From CAYJEQ01 sp964371155 (lineage in GTDB: Bacteria > Bacillota > Clostridia > Oscillospirales > Ruminococcaceae), in assembly GCA_964371155.1 (NCBI GenBank), contig CAYJLI010000083.1, positions 1 through 6,443 on the forward strand: a stretch of DNA of 6,443 nucleotides. The letters are read 5' to 3'. Numbering within the stretch: the stretch's first letter is position 1; each line of letters opens with the position of its first letter. Shown in pieces: positions 4,809 to 6,443 of the stretch. The position numbers were made by a program, and so were the translations under genes. The notes beneath the pieces were generated by a model that was not told where the DNA came from, ran no database searches, and saw only the letters and a list, made by a program, of their open reading frames with translations.

Positions 4809-4847
4809 AAAATTCCCATAGACGAACCATCGTCTATGGGAATTTTT
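4809..4847. terminator. 17-bp bidirectional terminator hairpin, copy 2
   Basis: Identical to 4009-4047. It terminates the leftward 82-aa gene of cassette 2 before that transcript can enter the RHH gene of cassette 1. Confidence 0.85.
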
Positions 4848-4902
4848 CTGCATAAACTAAAAACTTTGCTCTGAAAACTCCCAAACCCATAAATATTAAA
4901 TA

Positions 4903-5151
4903 CTATCCAAAATCATGCCGATTGCCCCCACTGCTACCCAAGCTCTCAAAAACACATACAATTTCTTCAATTCGCATAAAGCACTCACTATCTTCAAGAC
5001 TTTCATCTTCAATGATAGTCTTTATTTTTTGTAGTGCTTGATAACTTGCACATTCTACAATGTCAGCCATATTGATATTAAAATTTTCAAATCGCACTTC
5101 TACACTTTCTTTTTCTAATAGTTTTATTAGTATTTCTTTATATAAATCCAT
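4903..5151 (-). CDS. conserved 82-aa cassette protein with C-terminal GGNRHDFG (copy 2)
   Basis: The protein is identical to that of copy 1, with one silent change at Leu3 (TTA). The ribosome binding site differs: AGGAG here (complement of 5158-5162) against AAGGT in copy 1. The two copies are therefore probably expressed and regulated separately, each by its own divergent regulator. Start-to-start distance to the XRE gene is 117 bp. Function is unknown. Its conservation beside two unrelated DNA-binding proteins suggests that it, rather than the regulator, is the constant business end of the cassette. Confidence 0.8.
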   Translation of the reverse strand: MDLYKEILIKLLEKESVEVRFENFNINMADIVECASYQALQKIKTIIEDESLEDSECFMRIEEIVCVFESLGSSGGNRHDFG

Positions 5152-5198
5152 AATATACTCCTAATTATTTTTTAGACTATACTATCACAAATATATAA

Positions 5199-5228
5199 AA
5201 ATTATAATACTAAGTATTTTTATAATTT
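5199..5228. promoter_or_regulatory. palindromic operator of cassette 2
   Basis: AAATTATAA (5199-5207) and TTATAATTT (5220-5228) are exact inverted arms. Between them AATACT-A-AGTATT (5206-5218) is a second, nearly concentric palindrome. A dyad of this kind fits a dimeric XRE repressor. A plus-strand TATAAT lies at 5242-5247 and a minus-strand TATAGT at complement 5176-5181, so the dyad sits between the divergent promoters and could control both. Confidence 0.55.
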
Positions 5229-5268
5229 CTTTTATATCTAATATAATAATACAAAGTGAGGTGATATT

Positions 5269-5562
5269 TTGTTTTCAGAACGTTTAAAGGTTGCAAGAAA
5301 GATGGCGGGTATCAGTCAAGTTGCATTGGCCGAGAGATTAAATGTAAGTAAGCAAAGTGTTAGCAATTGGGAAAATGATAATATTCAGCCCTCTATTGAT
5401 GTTTTAATAAAAATTTCAAAGACCTTAAAAATATCTACGGACTATTTATTAGGCATTGATACTGAACAATACGGAAAATCCAGAGTAATTGATGTAAGTG
5501 GATTATCCGAAGAGAAAATATATCATCTGCAATTGATTGTAAATGACCTCCGTAATGAATAA
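5269..5562 (+). CDS. XRE/Cro-type helix-turn-helix repressor
   Basis: This is a 97-residue DNA-binding regulator of the phage-repressor-like family. Residues 4-61 form the HTH_3 domain: RLKVARKMAGISQVALAERL (5-24), recognition helix SKQSVSNWEND (27-37), then SIDVLIKISKTLKISTDYLLG (42-62). A short C-terminal tail (SGLSEEKIYHLQLIVNDLRNE, 77-97) probably aids dimerisation. The start is TTG at 5269, chosen because GAGGTG (5257-5262) lies 6 bases upstream and the product starts at the usual place for the domain. It is divergent from the 82-aa gene and probably represses through the dyad at 5199-5228. There is no clear terminator between its stop and luxS. It replaces the ribbon-helix-helix protein of cassette 1. 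Confidence 0.9.
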   Translation: MFSERLKVARKMAGISQVALAERLNVSKQSVSNWENDNIQPSIDVLIKISKTLKISTDYLLGIDTEQYGKSRVIDVSGLSEEKIYHLQLIVNDLRNE

Positions 5563-5594
5563 GTTTGTTTTTCGGCAGGTGTGTTGCACCAGTC
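5563..5594 (+). repeat. conserved 32-bp right end of cassette 2 with core site 3 (attR)
   Basis: Matches 4686-4717 except at 5576. The core GCACCAGTC is 5586-5594. The inverted arms GGCAGGTG and CACCAGTC around TGTTG match at six of eight positions. The repeat begins at the base right after the XRE stop codon, so the coding region abuts the cassette end with no spare sequence. To the right lies the luxS leader. Confidence 0.8.
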
Positions 5595-5674
5595 AGGATT
5601 TCCTTTTCTTTTAATCTTATGCATCCTTGCATCTATAAAAATGCCGACAAAGAGCGGCGGAATGGAGTGCCATT

Positions 5675-6142
5675 ATGAAAAAAATCGAAAGCTTTTGTGT
5701 TAACCACATTTCACTCTTCCCAGGGATTTATGTTTCTCGAAAAGATAAGAGGGATAATGTATGCGTGACCACCTTTGATTTGCGCATAACAAAGCCAAAT
5801 GACGAGCCCGCACTCGACACTGCCGCAATGCACACCATGGAGCATTTGGGCGCAACTTTCCTTAGAAATTCCGAGAAAAAGGAAGATGTGGTTTACTTTG
5901 GCCCGATGGGTTGCAAAACTGGCTTTTATCTTTTGATGTTCGGCGATTTATCCTCGGCTGAAATACTTGATATAGTTAAAGAAACCTTTGAATTTATCTC
6001 TACCTTTGAGGGCGAAATACCGGGTGCTACACCGAGGGATTGCGGAAACTATTCACTGCAAAACATAGACATGGCAAAATACTATGCAAAAAAATATCTC
6101 ACCACTTTAAATAATAACCCACCACTTGAATATATGGACTAA
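5675..6142 (+). CDS. luxS: S-ribosylhomocysteine lyase (LuxS, autoinducer-2 synthase)
   Basis: This cytoplasmic enzyme splits S-ribosylhomocysteine into homocysteine and 4,5-dihydroxy-2,3-pentanedione, the AI-2 precursor, in the activated methyl cycle. All key residues are present: zinc ligands His53 and His57 with catalytic Glu56 in HTMEHLGATFLRN, catalytic Cys80 in YFGPMGCKTGFY, and zinc ligand Cys123 in GATPRDCGNYSLQN. At 155 residues it has normal family length. The ATG follows GGAG (5664-5667) at 7 bases. A TATAAA at 5634-5639 with a weak TTAATC (5611-5616) at 17 bp may be its promoter, just right of the last cassette junction, leaving little native upstream sequence. No methyl-cycle partner (pfs/mtn, metK) is in the window. 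A strong terminator follows. Confidence 0.97.
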   Translation: MKKIESFCVNHISLFPGIYVSRKDKRDNVCVTTFDLRITKPNDEPALDTAAMHTMEHLGATFLRNSEKKEDVVYFGPMGCKTGFYLLMFGDLSSAEILDIVKETFEFISTFEGEIPGATPRDCGNYSLQNIDMAKYYAKKYLTTLNNNPPLEYMD

Positions 6143-6188
6143 TTTAGCACATCTATATGCACCACCCAAATAACCCACTTAATTTTAA

Positions 6189-6224
6189 TGCTCCCACCCC
6201 TGCATGACAGCAGAAGTAGGAGCA
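6189..6224 (+). other. nested stem-loop in the luxS 3' region
   Basis: TGCTCC (6189-6194) pairs with GGAGCA (6219-6224), and CTGC (6200-6203) with GCAG (6210-6213) inside it. It lies between the luxS stop and the terminator, so it would be part of the luxS mRNA tail. I see no match to a known RNA family, and it may only be a stabilising structure. Confidence 0.35.
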
Positions 6225-6252
6225 GACAGACTATCAAAAAACTCGCAAACTC

Positions 6253-6283
6253 AAAAATCTCTGCTGTATTGGCAGAGATTTTT
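6253..6283 (+). terminator. luxS terminator
   Basis: AAAAATCTCTGC (6253-6264) and GCAGAGATTTTT (6272-6283) are perfect 12-bp arms around a 7-base loop, and the stem ends in a T5 run. Its A/T symmetry means that it could also stop leftward transcription. Confidence 0.85.
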
Positions 6284-6443
6284 GCTTGCAGTGTCACTTA
6301 AAACATGCAAATGGCGTTCATATACCATCGTATTACTCACTTATTCGCATGTTTAGTTCCTTGCCTTGCAAATTTTTTGATAGCCCGATTTATCATAGAG
6401 CCTTTTGATGAAAGTAGCTTAAAAACCCACCACAGGGGTTAGC
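6284..6443. other. right-edge intergenic stretch without a convincing gene
   Basis: Beyond the luxS terminator I see only short frames without ribosome binding sites. AAACATGC and GCATGTTT form a loose inverted repeat near 6302-6353. At 6423-6439 AACCC and GGGTT form a small hairpin that, read on the minus strand, is followed by T residues. It could be the terminator of a leftward gene beyond the window, but this is weak. Confidence 0.3.

Larger units (their letters stand above)
4709..5156. repeat. conserved left module of cassette 2 (448-bp direct repeat, copy 2)
   Basis: Second copy of 3909-4356. The near-perfect identity covers coding and non-coding sequence alike, which points to recent duplication or recombination rather than selection on the protein only. 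Confidence 0.95.
4709..5585 (+). mobile_element. tRNA-targeted non-autonomous cassette 2 (877 bp, XRE type)
   Basis: It has the same architecture as cassette 1: core, terminator, 17-bp hairpin, leftward 82-aa gene, a different promoter region, a rightward XRE regulator, and the shared right end before core site 3. Immediately right of that core the sequence (AGGATTTCC) differs from the cassette left end, so this is the chromosomal junction. There is no recombinase inside. Its regulator and operator region share nothing obvious with cassette 1, so the pair is not a simple tandem duplication. Confidence 0.75.

Noticed and set aside
3909..5594. CRISPR array or simple tandem duplication
   Set aside because: The units are 800 and 877 bp with coding content, not short repeats and spacers. 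Their centres are unrelated, which a plain duplication cannot produce.
5595..5674. Riboswitch (such as an S-box) upstream of luxS
   Set aside because: The leader is only 80 bp, with a 5-bp hairpin (5619-5632) and none of the SAM riboswitch core elements.
6374..6438. Basic minus-strand frame containing INRAIKKFARQGTKHANK
   Set aside because: It is closed by a stop at 6439-6441, so it is not the tail of a gene from outside the window. The short ATG version lacks a good ribosome binding site.
6305..6442. 45-codon plus-strand frame starting ATG CAA ATG
   Set aside because: No ribosome binding site, no family resemblance, and it overlaps small hairpins at the window edge.

Overview
The window looks like a low-GC Gram-positive genome, most likely an anaerobic Clostridia relative and probably a draft or metagenome assembly. 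The supporting signs are AT-rich intergenic regions, strong Shine-Dalgarno sites (AGGAGG, AAGGTG), some TTG starts, intrinsic terminators, citG and luxS, and a run of exactly 100 N. Species cannot be assigned from the sequence alone.

Left part (1-2236). A full-length citG (triphosphoribosyl-dephospho-CoA synthase) is read rightward. It is followed by a 100-N scaffold gap flanked by two identical 55-bp sequences; the right copy runs into a 13-bp perfect hairpin. Next comes a regulator-like gene that joins an XRE helix-turn-helix to a desulforedoxin-like metal site and a degenerate superoxide-reductase-like domain. Two hairpins separate it from a convergent leftward operon.

Middle part (2237-3705). 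Two leftward genes, 33 bp apart, encode an M15-type D,D-carboxypeptidase (VanY/LdcB-like, membrane anchored) and a zinc-dependent phospholipase C family protein that starts at TTG. A promoter and a set of TTCTACATT repeats lie upstream.

Accessory core (3756-5594). A promoter drives tRNA-Leu(GAG). Its 3' end, GCACCAGTC, is the first of three identical 9-bp sites that delimit two tandem cassettes of 800 and 877 bp. The site flanks fit site-specific integration: tRNA|core|cassette-left, then cassette-right|core|cassette-left (attP-like), then cassette-right|core|chromosome. Each cassette has the same 448-bp left module (two base differences). This holds a tRNA-type terminator, a 17-bp bidirectional hairpin and a leftward 82-aa gene ending in GGNRHDFG. 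Each also shares a 32-bp right end. Between them the cassettes carry unrelated promoter regions and unrelated rightward DNA-binding proteins: a ribbon-helix-helix protein in the first and an XRE repressor in the second. No integrase is present in the window. I read this as a family of tiny, non-autonomous, transcriptionally insulated integrative cassettes with a constant effector gene and an exchangeable regulator. It is the most interesting feature here.

Right part (5595-6443). luxS (S-ribosylhomocysteine lyase) begins 80 bp after the last core site and ends at a strong terminator. The last 160 bp hold no convincing gene.
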